A stretch of 53,343 bases of DNA, from positions 1 to 53,343 of the forward strand of contig CALHTB010000074.1 of NCBI GenBank assembly GCA_938038785.1. The letters run 5' to 3'. This DNA comes from an uncultured Acidimicrobiales bacterium. GTDB taxonomy: Bacteria; Actinomycetota; Acidimicrobiia; Acidimicrobiales; SHLQ01. The notes beneath the pieces were generated by a model. It ran no database searches, was not told where the DNA came from, and was given only the letters and a program-made list of their open reading frames with translations. A program made the translations under genes and the position numbers. Shown here piece by piece: positions 25,757 to 34,450 of the stretch (its first letter is position 1; each line of letters begins with the position of its first letter).

Positions 25757-28700
25757 TCAGCTACGCCAGCGGTCTGCAAGTTCTTGGATCGAGACCCAAA
25801 GGAGTTCGCCGACATCTTCTTGACCGAGGCGGTCGATGCGGAAGGTGTCCTCGGTTTCGGTGACAGCGCCGTGCAACGCGGAGAACCGGTTGCGGTAGCC
25901 CTGCAACACACCACGCATAACCTCGGGGTCGAGCTTGTCATGTAGGTCGATGTGCAGCAGTGTCATGCCGATGGTCTCGTTGTCCTTGACCTCGGGAACC
26001 ATGACAATGGGGCGGTTGTCCGAGCGGCCCTTAGCCACAAGCACCTCACGCTCTCCTGCAACACGCTTCTTGGTGCCTCGAAGTGCTGGGGTCTTGTCGG
26101 TGCGGCTTGGGATCGTTGCCGACACGCCACCACGGTCGACGACCGAGATCGTTTCGGCCGCGGCGTCGATCGAGTAGCGCGTCCATCCGAGCACTCCCTC
26201 GACCGCCGGGTCGAGGTTCGCAAGGGTGCGGATCGTCGAGTAGGTAAGGCTGTCTCTTGCCGTACCGGTAGCGAGTACCTCGGACACAAGTGGAACTTCG
26301 AGCAATGTCTCGTCGGTGCGAGAGATGCCAACGGTGACCGTCTTGGCCTGGTGCTTAATTGCATCGACCGGGCGGGTGAGCTCGTCGATTGCGGCGCCAA
26401 GTGACATCGTGAGGTCTTCGATGACAACAGCTGGGGTTCCGACCTTGCCGAACTCAGCCTGGTAACCGTCGAGCATGCCGTTTCCGATCGCGTAGCGGAA
26501 TCGTGCAGCGAGTTGCACAGCCGTGCTGGCTTCGAGATGACCGTTGTAGTCACCCCGGCGGATGCCATCGTTGAACGACGAGGCGATTGGGGCGAGGCTC
26601 GGCCGAATCTGATCGAGAAACTCTTCGCCAGACAACGAACCACGGGTCTCGTCGATAAGGCCCTCGATTGCCGCACGAGCTTCACGCAGCGGCTGGGCCT
26701 GGGCGTCGATGGCCAGCGCAGCTTCGTAGCCGAACAGATGGCCGACCACGGTCGACAGCACAAACGCAAGGCGAGGGTGCACAACCGGCACGTAGATGAC
26801 ATCGAGCGCCGACGAGAAGCGAGTCTCGCCTTGGTTCGCAATGACGATCGGGGCCGACTTGTGCGCTCGGAAGATCTCAACCTCTTTGCCAACATCGTCG
26901 GCGGTCGAGCCTTCGAGGCCTGCGGCGCAGATGAGGATCAGCGGCTCGGACGAGAGGTCGATGTGCTTTTTGTCTTCGGTCGAGTCGGCAGCCATCGACT
27001 TGTAGCAGAGCTCGGAAAGCTTGATGCGAAGCTCGCGGGCCGCAATCAGGTTCGGGCCGTTACCAACACATGCCCAGTAGCGGCGAGACGGCGCGTGGGC
27101 CGATGCTGCCCGGGCAATATCGCTTCGGGTGGCGATGGTTTCGACCATACGGTCGGGAAGGTCACGAAGGCCTTCGAGCACCGCTTGACGATCGGCTGGT
27201 TCGTCACGGTCTGGAAGGGCCAGGTCGGCAATAGCGATTGCCAGCAGGAATCCAGCGGCGATCTGGGCGTAGAACGCCTTGGTCGATGCCACCGACATCT
27301 CGACGTCACGACCGTCGGAGGTATACAGCACGCCCTCGGCGCGATCGGTGAGGTCGCTGCCGCGGCGGTTGACGATGGCGAGCACCGATGCACCGCGCTG
27401 CTTGACGATGTCTACCGTGCGGTTGGTGTCGGTGGTGGTTCCCGACTGCGAGATCGCAATGACGAGCGTGTCGGACATGTCCTTGCGAAGGCCAAACCCG
27501 CTGAGCTCGGTTGCCGCGATTGCCTGAACGTGAATGTGGCCATCGACCTCATCGATGATCGACGCGGCCACTGCCTGGCCAGCAATGGCGGCGGTGCCTT
27601 GCCCGATGACGTAGATGCTCCGGATAGCTCCACTGCTGATCTTCTCGGCCACATGGCTTGGCATGGTCGACTCGCCAACGGTGACGCTGAGGTGTCCGTC
27701 GGTGTCGATGAGCTTGCCGCGCAAGGTCTTGCGGAAGCTGCGAGGCGATTCGCTGATCTCCTTGAGGAGATAGTGCGGGTAGTCGCCTCGGTCGATATCC
27801 CGAGTCGTCACCTCGGCGGTAGCGACATCTGCATTCGTCACCGGCAGCACCGTGCCGTCGTAACCAACGCGCTCGATTCCGGCGACGTCGCCAGCATCAG
27901 GGCCGCTAAGGCGCATGATCTGGCCGCGGCTCGCACTGGGGTTATCGGGGTTAGCTGGAGTCTCGCCATCCATGCGGATGTACTGGGAGGTCTCTTCGAC
28001 AACCCCATAGGGCTCCGACGCCACGATGTAGCTGTCTTCGGCGAGGCCCACGTAGATCGACTGGCCGCTGCCGCGAAGGGCAAGGAGAAGGTCGTTGGGG
28101 GCATCTTCGCTGGACAGGCCAATTGCGACCGACCCTTCGAAGACCGAGACCGAGCGACGGAACGCCTCGGTGATGTCATGGCCGTTCTTGAGGTGCTTCG
28201 ACGTGAGCGTAGGGATGACCTTGGTGTCGGTGGTGATGTCGTCGGCAATGCACAGGTCTTCAGCGCGGATGAGGTCGCCGTAGTTGTCGACGTCGCCGTT
28301 GAGTACCGCAGTGCAGTACGGGCCTGCTTCGCCTTTGGACAGGTCGCTATTCACCGGGTGCGCGTTGGGCTCGGAAATAATGCCGACGCTGGCCCAGCGG
28401 GTGTGGCCTAACACGACCGCGACCGCTGTCTCGTTGTCGAGCGCCTTACGGAGCAGGTCGTCGTTGCGGATGCTGTTTCGCAGCGAGGCGGTGTTGTCAC
28501 CAAGCTCGCCGATTTCAGCTGCGACTTTGTAGACGAAGCTCAAGCGATCGCCGACGCGACGCACCGCCGAGTCGGTGAAGAGCTCGGCCTTCTCGGCGCG
28601 AGCTTCAATTGCGGCAACGATGGCAGGGTCGTCCAGGTCGAGGCCGTGATCGCTGACGAGCAGGTGAATTCCTGCTGAGTCGCGTCCGCGAACTTCCATT

Positions 28701-29188
28701 CGGTCGAGAGCTGAAAGGGCTTGGTGCACAGAGAAGATGGCGTCGATGCCGGCACCGTGCACATCGCGGCCGCCGAGGTCGGAAACGACGACAGCCGCAC
28801 GAAGACGGTCACGTTCGATATTCCATGCGGCGTCACGCACCCGGATGAGGGAGGCGTTGACCGATTCGAGGTCGAGCGAATCGACCGTGGCTTGTGCATC
28901 GAGCTGAGCTTCGAGGTCGTCGAGGATGTGGTTGACCGCTCCGAGCTCTTCGCGTAGGACATCGTTCAAACCAGCGTCGGCGAGCAAGAGCCGCACGCCC
29001 GGCGTGCCACGCAGTAGCAAATCGGCAGCTTCCAACTTCTCGCCAAGTGCAACGAGCGGAGTGCCTGCTGCCTCCAGCGCTACGCCCTTTAGGCCATTGG
29101 CTGCATCGGTAACGAGAGGAAGTAGATCGTCGCGAGTTGGGATAGCTCGGGTCGATGGCCGCCGAATTACAGCGATAATTCCGCACAT
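25757..29188 (-). CDS. glmS: Oversized GlmS-like protein: class II glutamine amidotransferase + SIS domains + C-terminal extension
   Basis: It probably makes glucosamine-6-phosphate from fructose-6-phosphate and glutamine, first step to UDP-GlcNAc. At 1143 residues it is nearly twice normal GlmS (~610). MCGIIAVIRR supplies the N-terminal nucleophile Cys, but RGRDSAG comes only at 167-173 (RGYDSAG near residue 26 in E. coli), implying a ~140-residue helical insertion. GHTRWASVG (261-269) and LNGDVDNYGDL (296-306) follow, then HYLLKEISESPRSFRKTL and two SIS domains (SQSGTTTDT; VASTKAFYAQ). After about residue 870 there is a ~270-residue extension of unknown function. The frame opens at 29353, but ATG 29188 has an AAGGAG site and exposes Cys2. 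The neighbour glmM fits the role. Confidence 0.85.
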   Translation of the reverse strand: MCGIIAVIRRPSTRAIPTRDDLLPLVTDAANGLKGVALEAAGTPLVALGEKLEAADLLLRGTPGVRLLLADAGLNDVLREELGAVNHILDDLEAQLDAQATVDSLDLESVNASLIRVRDAAWNIERDRLRAAVVVSDLGGRDVHGAGIDAIFSVHQALSALDRMEVRGRDSAGIHLLVSDHGLDLDDPAIVAAIEARAEKAELFTDSAVRRVGDRLSFVYKVAAEIGELGDNTASLRNSIRNDDLLRKALDNETAVAVVLGHTRWASVGIISEPNAHPVNSDLSKGEAGPYCTAVLNGDVDNYGDLIRAEDLCIADDITTDTKVIPTLTSKHLKNGHDITEAFRRSVSVFEGSVAIGLSSEDAPNDLLLALRGSGQSIYVGLAEDSYIVASEPYGVVEETSQYIRMDGETPANPDNPSASRGQIMRLSGPDAGDVAGIERVGYDGTVLPVTNADVATAEVTTRDIDRGDYPHYLLKEISESPRSFRKTLRGKLIDTDGHLSVTVGESTMPSHVAEKISSGAIRSIYVIGQGTAAIAGQAVAASIIDEVDGHIHVQAIAATELSGFGLRKDMSDTLVIAISQSGTTTDTNRTVDIVKQRGASVLAIVNRRGSDLTDRAEGVLYTSDGRDVEMSVASTKAFYAQIAAGFLLAIAIADLALPDRDEPADRQAVLEGLRDLPDRMVETIATRSDIARAASAHAPSRRYWACVGNGPNLIAARELRIKLSELCYKSMAADSTEDKKHIDLSSEPLILICAAGLEGSTADDVGKEVEIFRAHKSAPIVIANQGETRFSSALDVIYVPVVHPRLAFVLSTVVGHLFGYEAALAIDAQAQPLREARAAIEGLIDETRGSLSGEEFLDQIRPSLAPIASSFNDGIRRGDYNGHLEASTAVQLAARFRYAIGNGMLDGYQAEFGKVGTPAVVIEDLTMSLGAAIDELTRPVDAIKHQAKTVTVGISRTDETLLEVPLVSEVLATGTARDSLTYSTIRTLANLDPAVEGVLGWTRYSIDAAAETISVVDRGGVSATIPSRTDKTPALRGTKKRVAGEREVLVAKGRSDNRPIVMVPEVKDNETIGMTLLHIDLHDKLDPEVMRGVLQGYRNRFSALHGAVTETEDTFRIDRLGQEDVGELLWVSIQELADRWRS

Positions 29189-29334
29189 AGAAGGGGGTCT
29201 CCTTAGCAACACCTGTGGAGGGGCCGCAGCAGTCGATTGTACGAACCCAATCGGTTGGGAATGGGGACGCCTTAGTACCTTCGTCGTTCCGCGGAAAAAC
29301 GTAGGTAAAGCCGCCTGTAATAGTGGTACCAGGG

Positions 29335-29353
29335 TTGCCACACAAAGTGGCAA
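29335..29353 (-). promoter_or_regulatory. Inverted repeat in glmM-glmS spacer
   Basis: TTGCCAC-ACAAA-GTGGCAA (7-bp arms, 5-base loop) lies in the 174-base spacer, nine bases after the glmM stop. On the minus strand a weak promoter-like pair (TTGTGT-17-TATTAC) starts inside it. It could be an operator or a short hairpin; no glmS ribozyme features were recognised. Confidence 0.35.
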
Positions 29354-29362
29354 TACACGTGA

Positions 29363-30676
29363 CTAACGTAACGCCTCAACGGCGGCCACAAGCCGCTGTG
29401 TAGAAGCGGTGGCCATGTCACTTTCGGCCGCTTCAACCATCACCCGGACGACAGGTTCGGTGCCCGATTCACGGATGAGCACCCGCCCGTCAGACCCGAG
29501 GGCCGCCTCTTCGGCGGCCACGGCGTCGGCCAGTAGCTCGGTGAGGTTCGGGATCTTCTCGGCCATCCTTACATTTTTGAGCACTTGGGGGAAGCGCACC
29601 ATGACCGATGCGCCCCACTCGCCCATGTCGACACCGCGGCGAAGCACCGCGTCGAATAGCTGCACTGCGGTGAGCACACCGTCGCCAGTGGTGGCGAGAT
29701 CGCGATGAATTACGTGGCCTGATTGCTCTCCACCGAGCGAGAAGCCGCCAGCGTCGAGGGCTTCGAGCACGTAGCGGTCGCCGACACCGGTTTCGACAAT
29801 GTCGATGCCTTCGGCTTCGATGGCGCGGCGGAAACCGAGGTTGGTCATCACCGTGATGACCACGGTGTTGTGGGCCAGCGCACCGCGTTCACGACGGTCG
29901 AGTGCGCTCATCGCAATGATGCGGTCGCCGTCGATGACCTCGCCATCACGACCAACAGCGGCTATTCGATCGGCATCGCCATCGAACGCGAACCCAGCAT
30001 CAGCGCCGTGTTCGAGAACCGCAGCTTGCACAAACTCGGGATGCGTCGAGCCAACACCGTCGTTGATGTTCCGACCGTCGGGTTCGTCCGCCAAGCTGAT
30101 GACGGTTGCGCCGAGCTGCTCGAAGATGTGCTTGGCAGTGGTCGACGCTGAGCCGTTGGCCGAGTCGAGCACGATCGTTCTTCCGGCAAACGAGCGCCCA
30201 TCCACCGATGCGACAACCGCGTCGATGTAGCCCGCGATCGACCCGTCGGCCACGGTTGGCTCGGCGGGTTCGAGGGGGTAACCAGCATCATGGGCGTCAT
30301 CGAGCTGGGCTTGAATGATGTCTTGATCGGCATCGCTGAGCTTCTTGCCCCCGGCGGAGAACAACTTGATGCCGTTGTCCTGCCACCGGTTGTGTGACGC
30401 CGAGAGCATCGCTCCCGGCAGATCGTCAGCGCCACATACCCAAGCAACTGCGGGGGTGGGCACCACGCCGAGGTCGCGAATCGCTACCCCTTCGCTGGCC
30501 GCTCCTTCAGCGAAGGCGCGCTGCAGTTCGGGGCCCGACTCACGGGTGTCGCGGCCAACAATGATCGTGTCGCCCTTGAGCGTGCGCGCTGCTGCAGCAC
30601 CCAACGCCCGAACAAAGTCGGGAGTGAGCTGCGTCAGTGCCTCAGCACGAACACCATCTGTTCCGAACTTCAGCAC
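29363..30676 (-). CDS. glmM: Phosphoglucosamine mutase
   Basis: Isomerises glucosamine-6-phosphate to glucosamine-1-phosphate for UDP-GlcNAc and peptidoglycan synthesis. The 437-residue protein begins MLKFGTDGVRAEA. The phosphoserine is S94 in GAMLSASHNRWQDNGIKLF, the metal loop is AFDGDADR, the sugar loop GGEQSGHV, and the phosphate-binding RESGTEPVVRVM is near the C-terminus. It starts at GTG. It lies between rpsI and the GlmS-like gene, all on one strand, as in other actinobacteria (rplM-rpsI-glmM-glmS). Confidence 0.96.
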   Translation of the reverse strand: MLKFGTDGVRAEALTQLTPDFVRALGAAAARTLKGDTIIVGRDTRESGPELQRAFAEGAASEGVAIRDLGVVPTPAVAWVCGADDLPGAMLSASHNRWQDNGIKLFSAGGKKLSDADQDIIQAQLDDAHDAGYPLEPAEPTVADGSIAGYIDAVVASVDGRSFAGRTIVLDSANGSASTTAKHIFEQLGATVISLADEPDGRNINDGVGSTHPEFVQAAVLEHGADAGFAFDGDADRIAAVGRDGEVIDGDRIIAMSALDRRERGALAHNTVVITVMTNLGFRRAIEAEGIDIVETGVGDRYVLEALDAGGFSLGGEQSGHVIHRDLATTGDGVLTAVQLFDAVLRRGVDMGEWGASVMVRFPQVLKNVRMAEKIPNLTELLADAVAAEEAALGSDGRVLIRESGTEPVVRVMVEAAESDMATASTQRLVAAVEALR

Positions 30677-30708
30677 GTAGCCTCCAAATCACCGGAGTTG
30701 TTAGTGGG

Positions 30709-30804
30709 TAGCTCGAAGCTGCGAAGCCGGTTCGAGCGGAAAGGCGCTTGCGCTCCGCAGCGCGAATCGAGGGCGCCCAGCGCCCGGATTTCGCCTGCGG
30801 CGAA
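30709..30804 (-). repeat. Dispersed hairpin repeat between rpsI and glmM
   Basis: Modules seen are TAGCTCGAA-loop-TTCGAGCGGAAA, CGCAGCGCGAATCGAGG, GGGCGC/GCGCCC and the 21-base TTCGCC/GGCGAA hairpin (30784-30804) identical to 12113-12133. The order matches the repeat next to tRNA-Thr. It sits between the rpsI stop and glmM start on the minus strand and could end or process the rpsI transcript. Confidence 0.75.
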
Positions 30805-30807
30805 AAC

Positions 30808-31203
30808 TCAGCGCTTCGAGTACTGAGGAGCCTTACGAGCCTTCTTGAGGCCGTACTTCTTCGATTCCTTCTTACGAGGGTCGCGGGTCAAGAACCCGGC
30901 CTTCTTGAGAGAATCGCGGAACTCGGGATCAACCTCGAGGAGCCCACGAGCAATTCCGAGACGCATTGCGCCGGCCTGGCCGGTTGGGCCACCGCCGTGC
31001 ATGGTCACGCTGACATCCCACGCGCCTTCGGTCTCGGTAACACGGAAAGGTTCGCTGAGCTGTTGACGGTGCACTGCACTTGGGAAGTAGTCGTCGAGTG
31101 CACGACCGTTAACGGTCATCGTGCCATCGCCAGGAACGAGGCGAACACGTGCGACTGCACGCTTGCGTCGACCGGTTGCTTGGATGGGAGTAGCGGTTGC
31201 CAT
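30808..31203 (-). CDS. rpsI: 30S ribosomal protein S9
   Basis: A 131-residue ribosomal protein. It contains [25 protein letters not shown], the [19 protein letters not shown] motif, and the basic tail [22 protein letters not shown] that reaches the P-site tRNA. It lies 25 bases downstream of rplM in the universal rplM-rpsI operon. Confidence 0.98.
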   Translation of the reverse strand: MATATPIQATGRRKRAVARVRLVPGDGTMTVNGRALDDYFPSAVHRQQLSEPFRVTETEGAWDVSVTMHGGGPTGQAGAMRLGIARGLLEVDPEFRDSLKKAGFLTRDPRKKESKKYGLKKARKAPQYSKR

Positions 31204-31228
31204 GTCTAAATCCTTCTACCGTCGAGAC

Positions 31229-31684
31229 CTAAGCCGTGGCCCGGTGCTTGGCGTGTTCGATGAGCAGCGGCTGTGGGTTCTGCGCGCTGTGTGGGTGCTC
31301 GGGGCCGGCGTAGACCTTGAGCTTGGTGATTTGCTGACGCCCAAGACGGGTCTTTGGCAGCATGCCGCGAATCGAGCGGGTGACCGCGTTCGCTGCGTCC
31401 TTGTCGAGTTCTTGTGCGTAGCTGCTCTCTTTGAGACCACCGGGGTAACCGCTGTGGCTGTAGACCATCTTGCGGTCGGCCTTGCCCGAAGTGAGAACAA
31501 CCTTGGAGGCGTTGATGATGATGACGTGATCGCCGGTGTCGAGGTTTGGGGTGTACGTGGGCTTGTGCTTGCCACGAAGAATGTTCGCAACCTCGGTCGC
31601 GAGACGGCCAAGGACGAGGCCTTCGGCGTCGAGGATGTGCCACGAACGCTCGATCTCTGATGCTTTGGGGGTAACGGTGGTCAT
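31229..31684 (-). CDS. rplM: 50S ribosomal protein L13
   Basis: A 151-residue protein with L13 signatures WHILDAEGLVLGRLATEVA, LRGKHKPTYTPNLDTGD, VVLTSGKADRKMVYSHSGYPGG and IRGMLPKTRLGRQQ. The ATG has an AGGAG site six bases upstream. First gene of the rplM-rpsI operon, reading away from the divergent MBOAT operon. Confidence 0.98.
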   Translation of the reverse strand: MTTVTPKASEIERSWHILDAEGLVLGRLATEVANILRGKHKPTYTPNLDTGDHVIIINASKVVLTSGKADRKMVYSHSGYPGGLKESSYAQELDKDAANAVTRSIRGMLPKTRLGRQQITKLKVYAGPEHPHSAQNPQPLLIEHAKHRATA

Positions 31685-31741
31685 TTCGGCTCCTGAAAGC
31701 TGGCCGCCGAGGTAAAAAGGGCGGGCGCAGTCCGACGATCG

Positions 31742-31770
31742 AGTCTAGAAGCGGTCGCGTAACAAACCAA
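31742..31770 (-). promoter_or_regulatory. Putative sigma-A-type promoter of rplM-rpsI
   Basis: On the minus strand TTGGTT (31770-31765) and TAGACT (31747-31742) are separated by exactly 17 bases, about 58 bases before the rplM start codon. Inferred from consensus resemblance. Confidence 0.5.
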
Positions 31771-31843
31771 TACGAAAAGACGCGTTTACGCGAATAGTGC
31801 GATCGGCCGCTTTTGGGTCTCCATGCGGTAGAACGTTCGCTGG

Positions 31844-33052
31844 ATGCTCAGCTTCGACACATTCTCCTATTTCTTGGACCTTCTCGGCGGTGCCGCAATC
31901 GTGGCCCCACTGTTTTGGGTCGTCAAGAGTATGGCGGTGCGCAAACTGTTGCTCGGGTTGCTCGGCACCGTCTTGTTGTGGACGATTGCGCCCCGATTGC
32001 TGTTCTTCTATCTCTTGTTCTGGATCGTGGTGTGGGTGATGCACCAGATCGTTGAACGCACGGCCGACAACAAGGCGGGTGGAGCAACCCTCACCATCAC
32101 CATCGTCGTGCTGCTTTCTGCGCTGGTGGTTTGGCGGCTCGCCGAAACCCCGTTCATCGTGAACTTCAATCTGCAACTCAACGATGCGCTGGGCATCCTT
32201 CCCACCCGAGTCTCCGACGTCGACCTCGCTCGCGACATCATCACGCCCATCGGGTTGTCGTTCGCCATTTTTCGAGCGATCGACCTACTCATTCAGACAA
32301 ACCTCGGGCTCATCGAGCGCAAATCTTTGGGCGACATCATGTACGTCGGCCTCTTCCCACCCATTCAGGTCATCGGCCCAGTGTCGGAGTACAGCGAAGT
32401 TCAGCCAAAGAACGAACGTTGGCCAACCGCCGACCGAGCCAGCGAAGCGTTCTTGCTGATCGTCAGCGGCTTGGTGAAGGTCTTCGTGCTGGCACACCCG
32501 CTTCGCCAAACCGTCGACGTCTTCGGCTTTTACGAAACGAACACGCCGTTGGCCATCTGGTCCGAGCTCTTCCTCTACGCGTGGTTCTTCTACATCAACT
32601 TTTCTGGATACTCCGACCTCGCCATTGGCGCTGCACGAATATTTGGCGTCGACCTAAAGAAGAACTTCGAGTGGCCCTACTTCGCCTCGGGTCCACAAGA
32701 GTTTTGGAATCGGTGGCACATGAGCCTCACCCGCTTCGCCCAACGCAACGTGTTCACCCCCCTCGGTGGCATGCGGGCAAACCGCCAGTACATCGCGGTC
32801 TTCGCCACCATCATGGTGATTGCGCTGTGGCACGACATCTCCTGGGGCCTCATCGTGTTCGGCTTGTATCACGCTGCTGGACTTATTGGTCAACGACTGC
32901 TGGCGTCGGTTCGCCCTCCGTCGGAGAACACGGCCATCAAGTGGGCGAAGGCTCCCCTGCTCTTTACGTTTGTCATGTTGTCGTTGCCGCTGCTGGCTCT
33001 TGAGCTTGCCGACGCGCTCGACTTCTACCGTGCGATGATGGGGGTCTCATGA
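31844..33052 (+). CDS. MBOAT-family O-acyltransferase (AlgI/DltB-like)
   Basis: A polytopic membrane acyltransferase of 402 residues, shorter than AlgI (~500). Family landmarks are the NFSGYSDLAIGAARIFG segment (252-268), FWNRWHMSLTRFAQRNVFTPLGG (287-309) with His292, and ALWHDISW with the likely catalytic His330, followed by LYHAAGL with His343. Such proteins move an acyl group from a cytoplasmic thioester across the membrane. Downstream, with 4- and 8-base overlaps, are an SGNH-like membrane-anchored protein and a microprotein with a DltX-type C-terminus, which gives the full set of parts for acylating an envelope polymer. No acyl-carrier or ligase gene is adjacent, so acetyl-CoA is the simplest donor. 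Confidence 0.92.
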   Translation: MLSFDTFSYFLDLLGGAAIVAPLFWVVKSMAVRKLLLGLLGTVLLWTIAPRLLFFYLLFWIVVWVMHQIVERTADNKAGGATLTITIVVLLSALVVWRLAETPFIVNFNLQLNDALGILPTRVSDVDLARDIITPIGLSFAIFRAIDLLIQTNLGLIERKSLGDIMYVGLFPPIQVIGPVSEYSEVQPKNERWPTADRASEAFLLIVSGLVKVFVLAHPLRQTVDVFGFYETNTPLAIWSELFLYAWFFYINFSGYSDLAIGAARIFGVDLKKNFEWPYFASGPQEFWNRWHMSLTRFAQRNVFTPLGGMRANRQYIAVFATIMVIALWHDISWGLIVFGLYHAAGLIGQRLLASVRPPSENTAIKWAKAPLLFTFVMLSLPLLALELADALDFYRAMMGVS

Positions 33053-34260
33053 ACCTCGCCGCCGTGAAAGGGTTTCTTGACCGCTACCTCGGTGGCGCGG
33101 GACGGTCGCTTGGCAGCATCGTCCGAATTCTCGCTGTCGCCGCGGTCAGCTTCTTGCTGATCGGCACCATGTTCTTCCCCGACCGTCACCGAACCTACGA
33201 GGAGAACAACTACAACCGGGTTCGCGGTATCGCCTCCGACGACGTTGCCCGCATAACCAGCGGCGGCCGCAGCGACCTCCACGGCTTCCAACCCCGGGTC
33301 GAGGACGACAGCTTCCGCATTGCGTGGGTGGGCGGATCGTCCATACAGAGCGTTAGCGAAACCAACTACACGTTTATCCCGGCCGAAGTCGCCCGAGACC
33401 TCCCCACCATCGACGGTCGAGAGGTTACCACCGACGTCTACTTCCTCTCGGGAATCCGGGCACTCGACAATTACATGGCCGTCCTGGCTGCGGTCGAAGA
33501 CGAGCCCGACATGATCGTGGTGACGATCAACCCAGCGTGGGTGTTCAACAACACCGCCACCCGAGGTTGGGAAGAGCTCGACCCGCACGCTGTTCAACTC
33601 CTCGCCGCCGACCCGCAGTCAGCATCGCTGTTCGCTCCGTACCTCGCACCATCAGATTTCGTGCTCGGCGCAGCGTCGTATGCCTCAGCGCCCGTGCGCG
33701 ATCGCATCCGCCACTCCCAAGCCATCACCGACAAGCTGTCGGGGTTCACGCTGCTCGATCGAACACCTTCTGATGCCGAGCCCCCACCTCCCGATGAACT
33801 CGCCCAGATTCGGGCCATGAACATACCGGTCGCGTTCTGGCGCAAGTATCGGCTAGCTCCCGTCCCCGACCAAACACTTGGCGAACGCCAAGCGCAGATC
33901 CTGCTCGAGTCCGACCTCGACGCAAACTCGATCAACCGAGCCGTGCTCGACAACATGGCCCGCATCACCGCTGAAAGCGGAATCCCAACGTACGTGTATG
34001 TCGCCCCGGTCAACCATGAGTACTTGGCCGACCCGGTGGTCGACACCGCGGTTGCCGACATCGAGGCCGAGATTGCGAGCCACGCCGACAGATGGAGTGC
34101 GCCAAACCAGCGCTTTGTGCCAACGAACCTGTCACGGTTCGTCGAGCCATTTGGCTTCGCCGACCTCATTCACATTCAAGAACCTGAAGCCGTTAGCGGA
34201 TATCTCACCCCCGAACTCTGCGAGTTCCTAGCCACAACAGGACACATCTGCGATGAGTGA
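33049..34260 (+). CDS. Membrane-anchored SGNH-like acyltransferase (DltD/AlgJ-like role)
   Basis: A 403-residue protein with one N-terminal transmembrane helix (about 24-43) and a large outside domain. The candidate serine block is WVGGSSIQS at 93-101 (Ser97 or Ser98), followed by an Asn/Gly-containing core with VVTINPAWVFNN, and the catalytic-looking D372-x-x-H375 in FADLIHIQE near the C-terminus. This is the S...DxxH layout of SGNH esterases and of DltD/AlgJ/AlgX. It starts inside the MBOAT stop (ATGA) and overlaps the microprotein gene by eight bases. The predicted job is to take the acyl group onto its serine and pass it to a surface polymer. Family call is by motif, not by close similarity. 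Confidence 0.75.
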   Translation: MNLAAVKGFLDRYLGGAGRSLGSIVRILAVAAVSFLLIGTMFFPDRHRTYEENNYNRVRGIASDDVARITSGGRSDLHGFQPRVEDDSFRIAWVGGSSIQSVSETNYTFIPAEVARDLPTIDGREVTTDVYFLSGIRALDNYMAVLAAVEDEPDMIVVTINPAWVFNNTATRGWEELDPHAVQLLAADPQSASLFAPYLAPSDFVLGAASYASAPVRDRIRHSQAITDKLSGFTLLDRTPSDAEPPPPDELAQIRAMNIPVAFWRKYRLAPVPDQTLGERQAQILLESDLDANSINRAVLDNMARITAESGIPTYVYVAPVNHEYLADPVVDTAVADIEAEIASHADRWSAPNQRFVPTNLSRFVEPFGFADLIHIQEPEAVSGYLTPELCEFLATTGHICDE

Positions 34261-34447
34261 CATCACCTCCGGCGACACCTCAGCCCTCAGCGACCAAGTA
34301 GCGGGCGAAGCCGACGTCGAGCCTCGCACCAACGTTGCCCTGCGCACTGTCGGCGAGATCATCCTCGGCATTGCGCTCGGTGCTCTCATATTGTGGGTTC
34401 TTGTCGTTTCGGTAAACGACATCCAGTTCGTCTACCAAGGATTCTGA
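34253..34447 (+). CDS. Single-pass microprotein with C-terminal acyl-shuttle hexapeptide (DltX-like)
   Basis: A 64-residue protein. Residues 1-33 are polar and acidic with Arg25 and Arg31 before the membrane; residues 34-54 form one transmembrane helix; the last ten residues, NDIQFVYQGF, face outward by the positive-inside rule. The final six, F59-V-Y61-Q-G-F64, fit FxYxxF. In the Dlt pathway the MBOAT protein loads the acyl group on the Tyr of such an extracytoplasmic C-terminal hexapeptide on DltX, which then hands it to the serine of DltD. Position (8-base overlap with the SGNH gene), size, topology and motif all agree. Start codon choice is supported by the overlap. Confidence 0.85.
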   Translation: MSDITSGDTSALSDQVAGEADVEPRTNVALRTVGEIILGIALGALILWVLVVSVNDIQFVYQGF

Positions 34448-34450
34448 CCC

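Noticed and set aside
25540..25941. 133-residue minus-strand open frame at the GlmS-like 3' end
   Set aside because: It overlaps the end of the GlmS-like gene in another frame and then runs through repeat R1; no protein features.
26513..28411. 632-residue open frame on the plus strand
   Set aside because: It is exactly antisense to the GlmS-like gene, which has clear catalytic motifs and a good ribosome binding site. The antisense product has no recognisable domain and the biased amino-acid content of a GC-rich shadow frame.
29189..29362. glmS-type ribozyme or riboswitch in the leader of the GlmS-like gene
   Set aside because: No characteristic glmS ribozyme pairing was recognised; only a 7-bp inverted repeat is present, and the ribozyme is known mainly from Firmicutes.
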